Shown: positions 33,734 to 44,310, counted from the stretch's first letter. The stretch: DNA of 64,000 bases from Prionace glauca (GCA_037974335.1 CM075760.1:5949432-6013431); one strand, 5' to 3'. A program made the numbers and translations. Notes: generated by a model from the sequence alone, not told the origin.

Positions 33734-34362
33734 TTAGCTTATTTATTATGAGGTAGTTTTGCATGGTTTCAGTTTTTGCTGCACATATTCCGAATCTCGA
33801 TGTTACAGCCATATTATCTTTGCTCTGACCTCGGCCACAAGTGCTCTCAGCTAAATCATAAATGTTGTATTTTAAGACGCAATGAGGAAATAAATGTGTG
33901 TATTTGGACACCGTGCACAAACCAGCAACTTGTTCAGTCCACAACAGAACTTAATGGATTCATAAATGCAGACTAGCATAGTTAATTTCAATGTAAATAT
34001 TGAAAAGAAATGCTGAGAAAACCAAAAGAAACCATCTGGCATTGAGTCTTTCGAAAGCATGTGTCTTTGTGCTTGGGATTTTAAACTGAAGAAAGCAGGC
34101 TGCAGAAAACAACTTTGTAACATTTGTGTCCAAAGCAGCAGCCGGAGTCCCAGCAGGAAATACTTAATCCTGTCGCTGAAAGAACATTAGCTAACCCAGG
34201 CTCCTAATTTCAAACTGATATAATTATCTTGTGGGACTGCGTCATTGCCGGCAAATGATGGCAGGAGGAAGAGATTTTGACCAATTCAATCCAGTGTGTG
34301 TGTTTAAACTGCACCGGGTTTGACATTGTAAAGGGAGAGAGAGGGTTGGCCTCGGCAGCGGC

Positions 34363-34406
34363 CGTGCCGATATTCAGAATCTGTGTTTGGGATGATTTTT
34401 GATGGT
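34363..34406 (+). pseudogene. Decayed leader exon of a V pseudogene
   Basis: GTGCCGATATTCAGAATCTG aligns with the leader of the 20.9-kb V segment (ATGAGGGTATTCAATACCTG) and ends at the same G|GTAAGG donor. The start codon is GTG here and a stop lies inside. Confidence 0.55.
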
Positions 34407-34494
34407 AAGGATGATTTCCACAGTGTTCCATTCAAACTAAAGTGTTACTTTTTTGTTAATGTCCAGTCTTGTCTTGTTCCTGAACACAGTGCAG

Positions 34495-34745
34495 ATCAAA
34501 GTGCTGGAGATTCAGTTACTCAGTCCCGGCCATCAGTGAGCGTGAAAGAAAGTGAAGCCGTGACTATAAAGTGTATCTATAGCATTACAGAAGAAAGGTA
34601 GTATGTATATTGGTGCCTGCAGCAACCAGCGAAAGAGGTCCAGTTTGTTGTGTGGAGATGGCCTTGAGATGTTCTGGAATGGAAAGGCTCGGCGTTAGGA
34701 AACCGTTTTGCTTCAGACCTCCAGCTGTCAGACTCCACCAGTTTC
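34495..34745 (+). pseudogene. TCR alpha/delta-type V segment, pseudogene
   Basis: After a possible acceptor GTGCAG (to 34494) the frame reads D-Q-S-A-G-D-S-V-T-Q and V-K-E-S-E-A-V-T-I-K-C, close to the intact segment at 19708-20017 (D-Q-S-D-G-D-S; A-V-T-I-K-C). It then has in-frame stops after E-E-R and in framework 2 (Y-W-C-L-Q-Q, with Cys for Phe/Tyr). A frame change leads into a framework 3 remnant (N-R-F-A-S-D-L-Q-L-S-D-S-T-S). The Y-Y-C end and RSS are missing. It is on the + strand, opposite to the intact copy. Confidence 0.85.
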
Positions 34746-35234
34746 CCATGCTGGGTTGTTCTTTGTTCTTTATCAGGAGGTACGCCAATGCAAAGTGGAG
34801 GTACATCACCTGATCTCCTGATTTGGTACTTACTGCATTCCGAGCTGAACAATGAGCTCAACAACTTCAGAACATCTCTTTTCCTCCATCTTAACCCCAT
34901 TTCCTGTTATTTTGTTTTATTTCATATATCGTATTTATTCATTTTTTTACTATTATATATCTTCATAATTTCCATTTTACCTTGTTTATTTAAAATCTCA
35001 CTTTCTATCTTGTTTCCCCCACTCCCTCCACCCATTCGGGCCTTCTCTTACACTTCATTTATCCTGCCATTTACACATTCTGATCTCCTAATGGACAACT
35101 AACAACATTTTTCTTAGCCATGCTCACTACCATTGAAATTCTGCCTATTTTTGTATTTATATGTGACACTTTTGTCACCCACCACACACATGCATCCCTC
35201 ACCGTTACAGTATCAATCTCGTCCAAATGTCTTT
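34746..35234. other. AT- and T-rich sequence, unknown repeat likely
   Basis: It begins where the V pseudogene is cut and runs into a repeat family A copy. I suspect an inserted element but cannot name it. Confidence 0.35.
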
Positions 35235-35332
35235 GTCTTCAGCTCTGACAAAGGGTCATCCAGACCCTTCTGTGATCACTGTAGGGATTCACTGATTCAT
35301 TCTATATGCTGAAACACCAGCGAGCTCACATA
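35235..35332 (-). repeat. Interspersed repeat family A, partial
   Basis: AGCTCTGACAAAGGGTCATC is the reversed end of the family A unit. The rest is decayed. Confidence 0.55.
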
Positions 35333-35690
35333 GGAAAATAGAACATTACAGGCCCTTTGGCCCTCAATGTTGTGTCGAGCAATGTCCAAACCCAAGGTCA
35401 TGCTATCCCACTCCCTATCATTCTGGAGTGTTCCATGTGCCTATCAAATAACCGCTTGAAAGTTTTTAGAGTGTCCGACTCCACTATCACAGCAGACAGT
35501 GTATTCCACACCCCAACTACTCTGAGTGAAGAATCTACCTCGGACATTACACCTATATCTCCCACCATGAACCTTTATGTTATGCCACCTCATACTGGGC
35601 AAAACTATTCACCTGTTCTCTGTGTGGTGAACAATGAATTGATCCATATTAACAGACGGTGAATCAAACAGGAACCGTGGAGGTAAGCGG
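35333..35690 (-). repeat. CR1-like LINE 3' fragment
   Basis: The + strand opens with the reversed tail (ATAGAACATTACAGGCCCTT). The - strand then shows the decayed C-terminal RT region. It is similar to 40022-40390 and 45515-45830. Confidence 0.8.
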
Positions 35691-35931
35691 GTCGAACCTT
35701 GATCACTAGTCCACCACTGAGTTGGAGACATGGGAAACCCATGGATTCTCAAGATTTCAATACCGATTTTTTTTTTTTACGTTGGTTCTGTTTTCCTTAT
35801 ACATTTCTTTATTCACACATTAGTTTAGGTGTACATAAACAGGAACATATTTGAAGGATGACCTTGTGTGGCATTGAGAAATGCAGGAATTGTTGGAGTT
35901 AAATGAAACTTTCGTTTTCTATCTCATATTT

Positions 35932-36842
35932 TCAAATCTTAAACACATTAACAAATAATCTCAGCAGATAATTCACTCCATTCTTTAACTCAGTCCTGAA
36001 ATTCCTCTGAGTCCCTGCATAAATAAACGGGTTGAGGCAAGAACTCAGAAACTGAAGCACATAACCGCTTTCCTCCAAGATAAATGACCATTCACTGGGA
36101 TCAGGATCTGAGAAATAAGGGACCTTTGCAATTCGGACATAGAGAATCGTCACAAAAAATAACGCATATGAGAGAATGAAACTGCCCGAGATGGCAAAGA
36201 GTAAAATAATGGACTTTCTCCGTTTCTCCATCTCTGGGTCTCTCTGTTTTTCTCCATTACTCTGTGCCCGGAGCCTGGTGCGGGTCCGATTGGCTGCGAG
36301 AATGTGTCTGATAGTCAGAGCATTGAACAGTAAAATCAGAATGAATGGGATACAGGGCATTGAAACTGTTCGAAACAAATCATAGGCGTTCCATGCGAGG
36401 GATGTGTAAAATATTTGCATTATAACACAGAACCATGGTATGTTGTTAATTATACATAACGGTTCAAAAATAAAATACAGGAAGGATGTTTTCAGAGCTC
36501 TCAGTGTGCAGACGGTCACTATGACCCACGCCGCTGTTTTCTCCCTACAGTATTTGATTTTCAGCTTCTGGCAGCAAATGGCCACGAATCGATCAAAGAT
36601 GAAAGCAACCGTTAACCAGGCAGAACTATCAATGCTTGCATAGGTTATCACAACATGAAGACTGCAGATTGGGGTGACTGACAGAAAACTGCCAGGGAAA
36701 TAAATCCCAGCAATCCGGTTTAATATCACGCTGGTAATAATGACCAAGAGATCTGTCACCGCCATGGACACCACATAGTAAATTATACATCTGGAGAGAC
36801 CACAGTTTCTTCGGCATAGGATTACAGCGACTGCCAAGTTAG
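35932..36842 (-). CDS. GPR139-like class A GPCR, gene 2, exon 2 (main exon)
   Basis: This is the second receptor of the same family, 326 residues with exon 1 at 39667-39736. The acceptor CTATTTTACAG lies just above 36842 and the joined codon is Ala (G-V-P-A-N-L-A-V-A-V-I-L-C). TM2 has A-V-T-D-L, TM3 carries P-I-C-S-L and ends D-R-F-V-A-I-C-C. The ECL2 cysteine is in W-F-C-V-I. The basic ICL3 has R-T-R-T-R-L-R and E-K-R-R-K-S before TM6. TM7 has a full N-P-F-I-Y. The last residues (V-N-V-F-K-I) follow helix 8 (R-N-F-R-T-E-L-K). The frame is fully open, so it is probably a working receptor. Ligand and expression are unknown; GPR139 itself is a Gq-coupled receptor. Confidence 0.92.
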
Positions 36843-39666
36843 CTGTAAAATAGAGAAGGCAGGAGAATATATGCACGGCAACACGAGAGACAAGATGTTA
36901 CTTTCTCAGCTCACATCAAAATGATACAAGATTGTGCATGAAACTGAAAATCTTATGACTTGATTCTACATTGCAAACTATCCCTTGTTCAGGTTTCTAT
37001 TCATATGATCACAAGAATTATAAATAAAATGGGTCTTTGACATGGAATTCCATCATGATGCAATACAATATAATGAAAGATAAGAAGATATTGAAAACCC
37101 ATAAATGCACCTTCAGGAATAGTCAGCAATTTCCAACAGAACATATTGAATATGGAATTATAAAAAAAGCATTCATTTCAATATTCAACTGGAAAGTTTC
37201 CATCTCGCTCAGTGTCGATAGTTGTCCCACCTGGCGAATTATTCTTAAAATATTCACTGTTGGAAATGCTTGCATTAAACCAAACTCTAAATCTTCAATC
37301 AACGACGGGGGAACTAATTGGCTTTTCTCTGAATTTACAGAGGAAATATTGAAAGGGGCTCCAAACCTGAAAATGAAGTGTAATTGCTGATGTATAATGA
37401 ATCTCTGTAACTGACAGATGCAAAGGACACACTTGGAAAGAGTATTGCTCTAATTGCAGGGGTTAAAATATACAAATCTGAGTGAAGTGTATATTTGAAG
37501 ATTAAGAACTCGCAAGCAGTACTGGGTCCTTTGAACCTCTCTTCTGAACTATCTGATACAGGCATGAAAGCATTTCCAGAATCACTTATATTCCATCCAA
37601 AATATACCAGCAGTTACCCTGCCTCCGTCAACATGGTCAAAGTAATCAGAAAAGAATCGAGAGAAATGATGACTTGTGCAATGAGTGTCGAGGGTCGAGA
37701 CTGGAGACCAAACAGTACGCTTTGCTTGTTATTGGTGTGTACCAATCATTCACCAAAGCGCCGCTATTGCAATCCTCCTATATTGTCAAAAACCCGTTGA
37801 TACCGAAGGTGTGTCAATAAAATCTTTCATGATATTCAGACAGCAATTGTTCGTACGAAGCAATCAATTTCTCTCAATATCTACAACATGAAAGAAATCT
37901 AGAATTTCTAGATAACAATACAGGAATAGGGAGAAGACAATAACATATTTGCATGTACAGGGAGGTGACAATGCGATAATTCTGGAACATCAATGATACT
38001 AACAATAAAATGTTACACGTTTGCAATGGAATGGCTGTAACTTCCAATAGCAGCGCCAGTAATTCTGCAGAAATAGAGTGATGCTGTGGTTTCCGAGTGA
38101 AAATTCGCAACACTTAGTGTGTCAATGTCGTAATTGAACTACATGTACAACATAATTATCAGGGCCACACGGTGAAGCCTTTAACTGTTTGCTGGAGCAG
38201 AGAGAGAGCTAAGAATTTACCTGTTAAAAACCTGTTTAAAATAAGTTTAAAGCACTTTGTTCTTTGTAGAACTGTTTAAAGCATTTATTTTATTGTATTT
38301 ACTGCTTGTTTAGAACAGAGTTGTGGACGAGCCTGCTTTAATTTAATTAATTATCAGGGCCACATGGTGAAGCCTTTCACTGTTTGCTGGAGCAGAGAGA
38401 GAGAGCGAAGAATTTACCTGTTAAAAACCTGTTTAAAATAAGTTTAAAGCACTTTGTTTTTTGTAGAACTGTTTAAAGCATTTATTTTATTGTATTTACT
38501 GCTAGTTTAGAACAGAGTTGTGGACGAGCCTGCTTCAAATCAGCGCCAGGTTTAAAAGGAGGCCTGGTGTAGACAGCGGGCAGCGTCTGAGCGGGCAGTG
38601 GAGTGAGAGGGAAGCAGAGTGAGCTAATAGGGCTTAATATCAAAAAGGGCTTGAGGGAAAAAAGGCCAGGTGAGTTTGTTTGAAAAAAACAAGGAAAAAA
38701 AAAATTTTTTTTTCAATACTACTACAGCAAGAAACAAGGAAAATTTTTTTTCAGAGTTTAGAAGAATGAGGGGAGATCTCATTGAGACGTATAAGATGAT
38801 GAATGGGATGGATAGGATAGAGGTGGAGAGACTCTTCCCGCTCAAAAAAGACAGTAGGTCTAGGGGACACAGCCTCAAGATAAAGGGGGGGGGGGCGGTT
38901 TAGAACAGAGTTGAGGAGGAACTTCTTCACTCAAAGGGTCGTGAATCTCTGGAATTCTCTGCCCGTTGAAGTGGTGGAGGCTGCCTCGCTAAATATTTTA
39001 AAGAAACGGGTTGATGGGTTTTTGATAAGAGAAGGGATTAAGGGTTATGGGGAGAGGGAGGGAAGGTGGAGCTGAGTCACGACAGATCAGCCATGATCTT
39101 ATTGAATGGCGGGGCAGGCTCGAAGGGCCAGATGGCCTACTCCTGCTCCTATTTCTTATGTTCTCATGTTCTTATAATAACTTTCAAGGATCCATCTACA
39201 ATTGCATTGCTAAGAAAATATAACTGCATTTCTAAATTGATTTTGCAGTGATACATGGCAAGTTTGATGGGAGGGGGATGGGGGAACCAAAGTACGGCAC
39301 AGGTCATAGACAGGCAGAACACAGTTGAATGAGAGACATTATCATGGCAATGCCTTTTTCTGTTACTTGAGTGAAACGGCACTGCCTAAAACGACAACGT
39401 TCACAATTCATTCAGAAAATTGTGCCAGCAGATTCAAGATATTATATCATTCAAATGAAGAGTAAAGCTCTTAAAATTTATAAAATTATCCTGTGAAAGA
39501 GAACAAAATGTATCAGTTGACCCGAAGAATCTATATATTTCAGGGGAAAATTCATCACTCTAAATGATAGAAGTGAATGCCATGTGTTGGAGATGTGCTA
39601 ATGATAAAACTGAAAAAAACGTTACAAGCTGAACAAAGACAGTACTTGATAATAACAAAATTGTAC
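36843..39666 (-). other. Intron of GPCR gene 2
   Basis: A 2.8-kb intron bounded by GTACAA (donor, exon 1 side) and TTTTACAG. It contains the internally deleted LINE at 38150-39178. I see nothing in 36850-38140. Confidence 0.8.
38150..39178 (+). mobile_element. Internally deleted LINE: two 5' monomers joined to a 3' end
   Basis: 38153-38347 and 38348-38535 are two nearly identical direct copies of about 190 bases (both start ATTATCAGGGCCACA and contain AGCACTTTGTT-TTTGTAGAAC). They are followed by a GC-rich leader (GGAGGCCTGGTGTAGACAGC), an A/T homopolymer patch at 38690-38755, and then the CR1-like 3' end. The 3' part reads R-R-M-R-G-D-L-I-E-T-Y-K and ends TTCTTATGTTCTCATGTTCT. No endonuclease or RT core lies between. 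A tandem 5' UTR is common in LINEs, so this looks like a short, non-autonomous derivative. Confidence 0.6.
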
Positions 39667-39736
39667 CTGGAACTCCAATAGCTGCAATGACGGGATAGTA
39701 AATGGCAAACACCAGCCCTTTTGGAGGTACGTGCAT
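39667..39736 (-). CDS. GPR139-like GPCR, gene 2, exon 1
   Basis: On the - strand ATG at 39736-39734 opens M-H-V-P-P-K-G-L-V-F-A-I-Y-Y-P-V-I-A-A-I-G-V-P and ends in phase 1 at TTCCAG|GTACAA. It is the extracellular N-terminus and start of TM1. An upstream in-frame ATG at 39787 would add 17 residues; I prefer the inner one because it aligns with M-H-G-P-V-K-G in gene 1. Confidence 0.88.
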
Positions 39737-40021
39737 TTTTATCGGAGGCTTTGTGCATGCATGGTATGACAATAAATGTTGTAACATTTATGCATAATGT
39801 CAGGCTCCAGGGAAATGATTCTTTTTATATTATTCACATTTCGTGTGAAAAACAATTTCGTGCAGATGCTACCCAGCTGCTGTTTATGTTTTGATCGAGT
39901 ATAATTTTTTGTTCAATGAATTCTCAAACCTCCTTGAGTGAAATACGCAGAGACTAAGGCATAATCCAGTTTCCCTGGATATTCGTGTCAGTACAGAACA
40001 TAGCTGCTAGCTTCTGACAGA

Positions 40022-40390
40022 ACGTAGAACATAGAACATAGAACATTGCAGCGCAAAACAGGCCCTTCGGCCCACGATGTTGCGCCGATCAATTAAAAAG
40101 CAATGACCGTCTAACTTAAACCAATCCCTTTTCATCCATAAACCAATCCACGGATCTCTTAAACGCCCCCAAACTAGGCGCATTTACAACTGCAGCAGGC
40201 AGGGCATTCCAATCCCTCACCACCCTCTGGGTAAAGAACCTACCTCTGACATCTGTCCTATAACTACCACCCCTTAATTTAAAGCTATGCCCCCTTGTGC
40301 TAGCTTTCTCCATCCGAGGAAAAAGGCTATCACTGTCCACCCTATCTATACCTCTAATCATCTTATATGACTGCATTAAGAAATGCAAAT
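40022..40390 (-). repeat. CR1-like LINE, 3' end
   Basis: The + strand starts with the reversed tail (GAACATAGAACATTGCAGCG, then GGCCCTTCGGCCC). The - strand frame (40116-40421) carries M-I-R-G-I-D-R-V-D, T-R-G-H-S-F-K-L-R-G and F-T-Q-R-V-V-R-D-W-N-A-L-P-A. It is fairly well preserved and 5' truncated. Confidence 0.9.
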
Positions 40391-41029
40391 AGTCCATGGA
40401 AAACAGAAAAGAAATGTTCAAAATCCCGACGAAATGATAGGACGCAATTTAGTTGCAAAGATCTCTCATTGAGTCAACCCACTTCTAGCCATCTATTCGT
40501 GACCATGGTAAGGGCACTTAACTATGGCTACCTTAGGAGTCGCCTTTCTTTACGATTATGTTAATTTTTGCCAGGGCATTTCAATTACATCAATTTGGCC
40601 AAGTTTAATTTCCAGTCCATCCCAGTTACTTTCAGGCCGAACATCCCCGGCTCTGCACAGCTACATTGGATGTTGGGGTACTCTGCTCAGCATCTGTAAT
40701 GTAGAATAAACGGTTCCAGTCCAACCTGGTTACAATCGGCGTGTACATGCCCAAACTGGCTTGCGTCTGTTAAATGTCGACCAGATTCATCCCAGCAAAT
40801 TCTCAGGTGCCCGAAAAATCTACTTCACAAGGCTCAACTGAGTGTTGTCAGGTCAAATTCAGTATGGTTATATTCACTACGGACATTATAAATCACTTAA
40901 TTCTGGCAAACGCATCTATATTTTCAGTTGTCGATGTCTATTAGAAAACGATTTTTTTTTCGCCTGAGGAAAGTCCAGCTCAACGAAGGTACTGCCATAA
41001 TGGACTGGACAACTTCATTGAACTAATTG
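40391..41029. other. No gene seen
   Basis: No supported feature. Confidence 0.4.
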
Positions 41030-41185
41030 AACCAACATTTCCGAGTCTGAGCTAAGCTCCGAGGAAGGGTTTCCCAGACTCGAAACTTTGGCTCTATCCT
41101 CTTTCCACAGATGTTATCAGATCTGCTGAGATTTTTCAGCATTTTCAGTTACTGTATCACATTCCAACATCCACAGTATTTTATA
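41030..41185 (-). repeat. Interspersed repeat family A, longer copy
   Basis: The reversed unit: AACATTTCCGAGTCTGAGCT, AAGGGTTTCCCAGACTCGAA, CCACAGATGTTATCAGATCT, TTTTTCAGCATTTTCAGTTA. It extends past the 21.7-kb copy to ACATCCACAGTATTTTAT. Confidence 0.75.
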
Positions 41186-41768
41186 TTTATCTTCGTTGAA
41201 CTAATGGTTGGTCTGATATAAAACATAAAAGGCTTCAAATTTACAGCGTGTCTTGTCAGTGTAGTTTCCTCTGATGCTACGGGACTGGTGGAGGACTCCA
41301 TTGATATTCTGCTTTGTTTGAAGTACAATCAAAAAACCGCTGTTTGTTTTAAGAAACATGCAAACTGTATAATGTAGAAGCGAAAAAAATTGAAGACAAA
41401 ATATTAGTTTAGAGGAGACAAGAAGGGAAAAAATAATCCAGGGCTTTGATGCAGAAAGTGAGAATCTATTTATTGGTCTTGTGAAAGAGTTTAAGAATCC
41501 AATGTTTATCGTCACTCACATGGATTACAGAACATATGAATAAATCTGCGCACATCATTTTTGAGGGCACATTTCAAACTCTTGGTTCGGTTTCCTGAAT
41601 GTTCTTTCGTTTCTTTCGGTTAAGATCAAAGAGAGACTGAGGGAGAAAAAGGGAAAGTGATGCTGATGTTGAAAAGTAGCATGAGGCAAATGGTAAAGAG
41701 ATTGAAGTCGGTGGGCAGTCCAGAATTGCAAAGAAAGAGTGGTGATAGAATGGAGAGAAAACGGATTT

Positions 41769-41839
41769 TGTATTGGCCGGGAATCGAACCCGGGTCTCCC
41801 GCGTGGCAGGCGAGAATTCTACCACTGAATCGCCAATGC
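41769..41839 (-). tRNA. trnag-gcc: tRNA-Gly (anticodon GCC)
   Basis: A 71-nt cloverleaf on the - strand with anticodon loop CTGCCAC and B box GGTTCGATTCC. The acceptor is GCATTGG against CCAATAC, with one C-A mismatch at the second pair, absent in the copy at 53143-53213. A TTTT follows on the - strand. Probably functional, slightly decayed. Confidence 0.85.
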
Positions 41840-41953
41840 TACTCTAGCTAATCGCATTCAATGGGTTGAACTTCGAGAAAGCTGCTCCGACATCTGCAGT
41901 GATGACCTCAGAAATAGTTTTATCCAAGGCTTCCAAGGTGGAGAGAACTCATG

Positions 41954-42022
41954 GTTTCTGCAGTGCAATGATTACCACATTCACCTAACGAAAAATTCCC
42001 TGTTGGGAAGTGGGCAGAAATA
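41954..42022 (+). pseudogene. tRNA-Val(AAC) pseudogene
   Basis: It starts GTTTCTGCAGTGCAATGATT and keeps CACCTAACG of the anticodon arm and the CAGAAAT end. The T arm is deleted and changed (TGTTGGGAAGTGGG for GGTTCGAAACC), so the B box is lost. Confidence 0.8.
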
Positions 42023-42126
42023 TATGTTTTTCATCAATCATCAATCCACCTCCGTTCTGCTGATCCTCAGATTATGACCGGGTTAAGGGATTAGACCACT
42101 GCACAATCTTCTCACCAAAACGCAAG

Positions 42127-42221
42127 TGCTCCAGGTGAGGATCGAACTCACAACCTCGGCATAGCCCGCTGGCTGTACTGCTGTATAAGTACCGCGCGCT
42201 AACCGATTGCGCCACTGGAGC
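42127..42221 (-). tRNA. trnai-uau: tRNA-Ile (anticodon TAT) with intron
   Basis: A 95-nt gene on the - strand. The acceptor GCTCCAG/CTGGAGC is perfect. The anticodon TAT is followed by an intron of about 20 bases just 3' of the anticodon, as in all vertebrate tRNA-Ile(TAT) genes. B box GAGTTCGATCCTC. TTTT follows on the - strand at about 42120. Confidence 0.92.
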
Positions 42222-42699
42222 ACTGTACTGCACTGACTTTTGTCACATTATTAAAGGCTCCCACAGCGTTACCTCCGTTAATAACCGTTATTCGAGGCCA
42301 CATTTCAGACCGGGAAACAAACCCATCAATGATTCTCTTTTCCCCGGCTCCACGGTGAGTGAGACAGGGAGAAGCAGCAGGATTATATCCCTCAGTCTCC
42401 AATCGCCAGCAGAAAGCGGCGACTGCAGCTTCAGTCATCCCCGGGACACAAGGTCCAACCCCGTTCAAACCTCCCCATACACCGAACACAAGCTCAGCAA
42501 AACGCAGATAGATTATATTCCGCTCACTGAACCTTCGAGTAGCATTTGCACAACACCCGAGTGATTCACAAACAAAATTCACACCAACTTTCCAAAACTT
42601 TTCAGTGATAAATTCCTCCATTTGGTTGAAAAGCTGAGTGTTGGGAATCTGGAAATGAGCACCATGGGATTTGTGTTATCCAGTTTCCTACTGTTCTCC

Positions 42700-43129
42700 C
42701 TCAGGTTTGTAATTCCATTTGTGTTGAATATTGAAGCGAATCTTATATCAAAATTAGAAGAAAACAAGGGAAATATTAAATCTTGGAAGAAATCCTGAGG
42801 GAAATGGATCACAATATTCGGAAGGAGGTGCAGTATTATTGATGACTGAGTGGAAAGTATTGGATGGTTGGGCTGCTGGTGGTCGCTTCCCTTCCCTCCT
42901 GTTAAATTCCTCCCTTTGATAAGAGACACGGATTTATTTTACCTGCCCGTTCATAGGAGAAAGGGAATAATCAACACACTACAGCAATGCTGCGGGATCA
43001 ACGGAACTAAAGAGACTTGTATAGAATTGTAAACAGTGCGGACATTCTGCAGTTCTGGAACAGGTTTTGCAGAAATAGAATTGTGGTCAGTGACACACTA
43101 GTTTAGAGTATTTACCACCTACTGTCTCA
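42700..43129 (+). repeat. Duplicated segment 5' of tRNA-Asn, inverted copy at 52702-53120
   Basis: The sequence from GATCACAATATTCGGAAGGA through CTGCCCGTTCATAGGAGAAA to TAGAATTGTGGTCAGTGACA is found in reverse complement at 52702-53040 with only scattered changes. Each copy has a 60-codon open frame that I do not consider a gene. Confidence 0.85.
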
Positions 43130-43203
43130 GTCTCTGTGGCGTAATTGGTCAGCGCGTTCGGCTATTAATCGAAAGGTTGGTGGTTTGAGATCACCCACGC
43201 ACG
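43130..43203 (+). tRNA. tRNA-Asn-like (anticodon ATT), probably decayed
   Basis: A 74-nt copy of tRNA-Asn with anticodon loop CTATTAA, so ATT in place of GTT. The acceptor GTCTCTG against CACGCAC has two mismatches, and the B box is TTTGAGATC rather than TTCGAGGCC. The changes suggest a pseudogene of the 52.6-kb type. Confidence 0.7.
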
Positions 43204-43384
43204 ATCTATTGCTATTTTCTCACCATCGGCAAACACTTACCTGTTGGCAAATGGATCCGTGGGTGCTAATAATGAAAGATCGCTCTCAATTGTTCTCGAC
43301 TGGACTGTTATCTGGAGTTACCAACATTATTTAATGACAACTGACTTCAAACATATTACACATAACATATTAGACACACTTCCA

Positions 43385-43640
43385 TTATACTATTAAACTT
43401 AAAAAGAAAACAATCGAAACATGAACTTGTGACTGAGCATTTGTTCCAATTCCATATACCTGCTTCCATTCATTCCTGGATAGATCATAAATTTGTCTAA
43501 CCCAAACTGAAATGTGTTCAATGATGGAACATCGGAACCCTCTGGAGTAGAGAATTCCCAAGATTCACGAGTCTTTGAGTGAAGCAATTTCTCCTCTTTG
43601 CTGTCCTAAATCATCAGCGCCTTATCCTGAGATTTTGTCC
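43385..43640 (-). repeat. LINE 3' fragment, inverted copy at 51060-51310
   Basis: The - strand reads E-S-W-E-F-S-T-P-E-G-S-D, then N-T-F-Q-F-G-L-D, the C-terminal end of an RT-like frame. The same peptides are coded on the + strand at 51119-51316. It lies beside tRNA-Asn in both places. Confidence 0.75.
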
Positions 43641-43649
43641 CCGTGTTTC

Positions 43650-43745
43650 AGATTCCCGGATCAGAAGAACTAACGTTTCAGTTTTGTAGTACTATTTATT
43701 GTTTCTCGATAAATATGTTGAGATTTTCCAGCATTTTTATAGTAG
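43650..43745 (-). repeat. Interspersed repeat family A, partial
   Basis: AACTAACGTTTCAG ... GTTGAGATTTTCCAGCATTT is the reversed family A unit with an internal gap. Confidence 0.5.
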
Positions 43746-43874
43746 GAACCAGTAAGGGCAATGCAAGCATGAATGGGTGTTGGCCATTGAGGGGATTGCT
43801 CAACGGGATTTCCATTTCTCTCTGCTATTCAAGGTGGCAGAAATATTGAACGAGTATTTTCAGTGAGCCTGTGT

Positions 43875-43946
43875 GATTTCGTGGTGTAATGGTGAGCACT
43901 CGAGACTCTGAATCCAGCGATCCGAGTTCAAATCTCGGTGGGACCT
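43875..43946 (+). tRNA. tRNA-Gln-like (anticodon CTG), decayed
   Basis: It keeps GTGGTGTAATGG, the anticodon loop CTCTGAA and the B box GAGTTCAAATCTC of tRNA-Gln(CTG). The acceptor (GATTTCG against TGGGACC) and the anticodon stem (CGAGA against TCCAG) have mismatches, so I doubt that it works. A 5' half copy with a related flank lies at 54264. Confidence 0.7.
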
Positions 43947-44119
43947 TGTTTTCACACGCAGATGGTTGATTTGCTGAAGAGTGTTTTGTTTCAATGTATC
44001 ACAAAGCACCAATCGAGAGGACAATTTGTCAGCCAGTTCAATTGGTCTGACAATGCACAGTGTGATCATCCTCTGGTGCCAGGTGTCTGCAATGTCAGTG
44101 CTTCTCGTTTTTTTGCTGC

Positions 44120-44310
44120 TCTTTAATTCCTCTGTTGGAAAATAAAAAGAAGCGGTTTGTGTCGCATAATAGCAATTCGACTCGAGTCTGGCAATTATTG
44201 AGCAAGTGTGTGTGTGTGTGTGTGTGTATGTGTGTGTGAGTGAGTGAGTGTGTGTCTGTAAGTGAGAGAGAGAATGTGTGTAGGTGTGTGTGCATGTGTG
44301 ATGTCCCCGG
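44120..44310. repeat. Dispersed repeat ending in (TG)n
   Basis: AATTCGACTCGAGTCTGGCA then GAGCAAGTGTGTGTG matches 12110-12215. The TG array here runs to about 44300 with TGAG and GAGA variants. Confidence 0.6.

Noticed and set aside
38150-38640. The two 190-bp direct copies as terminal repeats of a retrovirus-like element
   Set aside because: They are adjacent to each other with nothing between, lack a primer-binding site, and lead into a CR1-like 3' end. A monomeric LINE promoter fits better.
42199-42621. A 140-codon - strand open frame next to tRNA-Ile
   Set aside because: It overlaps the end of the tRNA gene, shows no recognised domain and lies in a GC-richer patch where long open frames occur by chance.
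42850-43032. A 60-codon open frame with a 60-codon partner at 52800-52982 on the other strand
   Set aside because: The two frames are similar because the DNA was duplicated in inverted orientation. The similarity runs beyond the frames on both sides and amino acid changes are as common as expected without selection. There is no promoter or domain.
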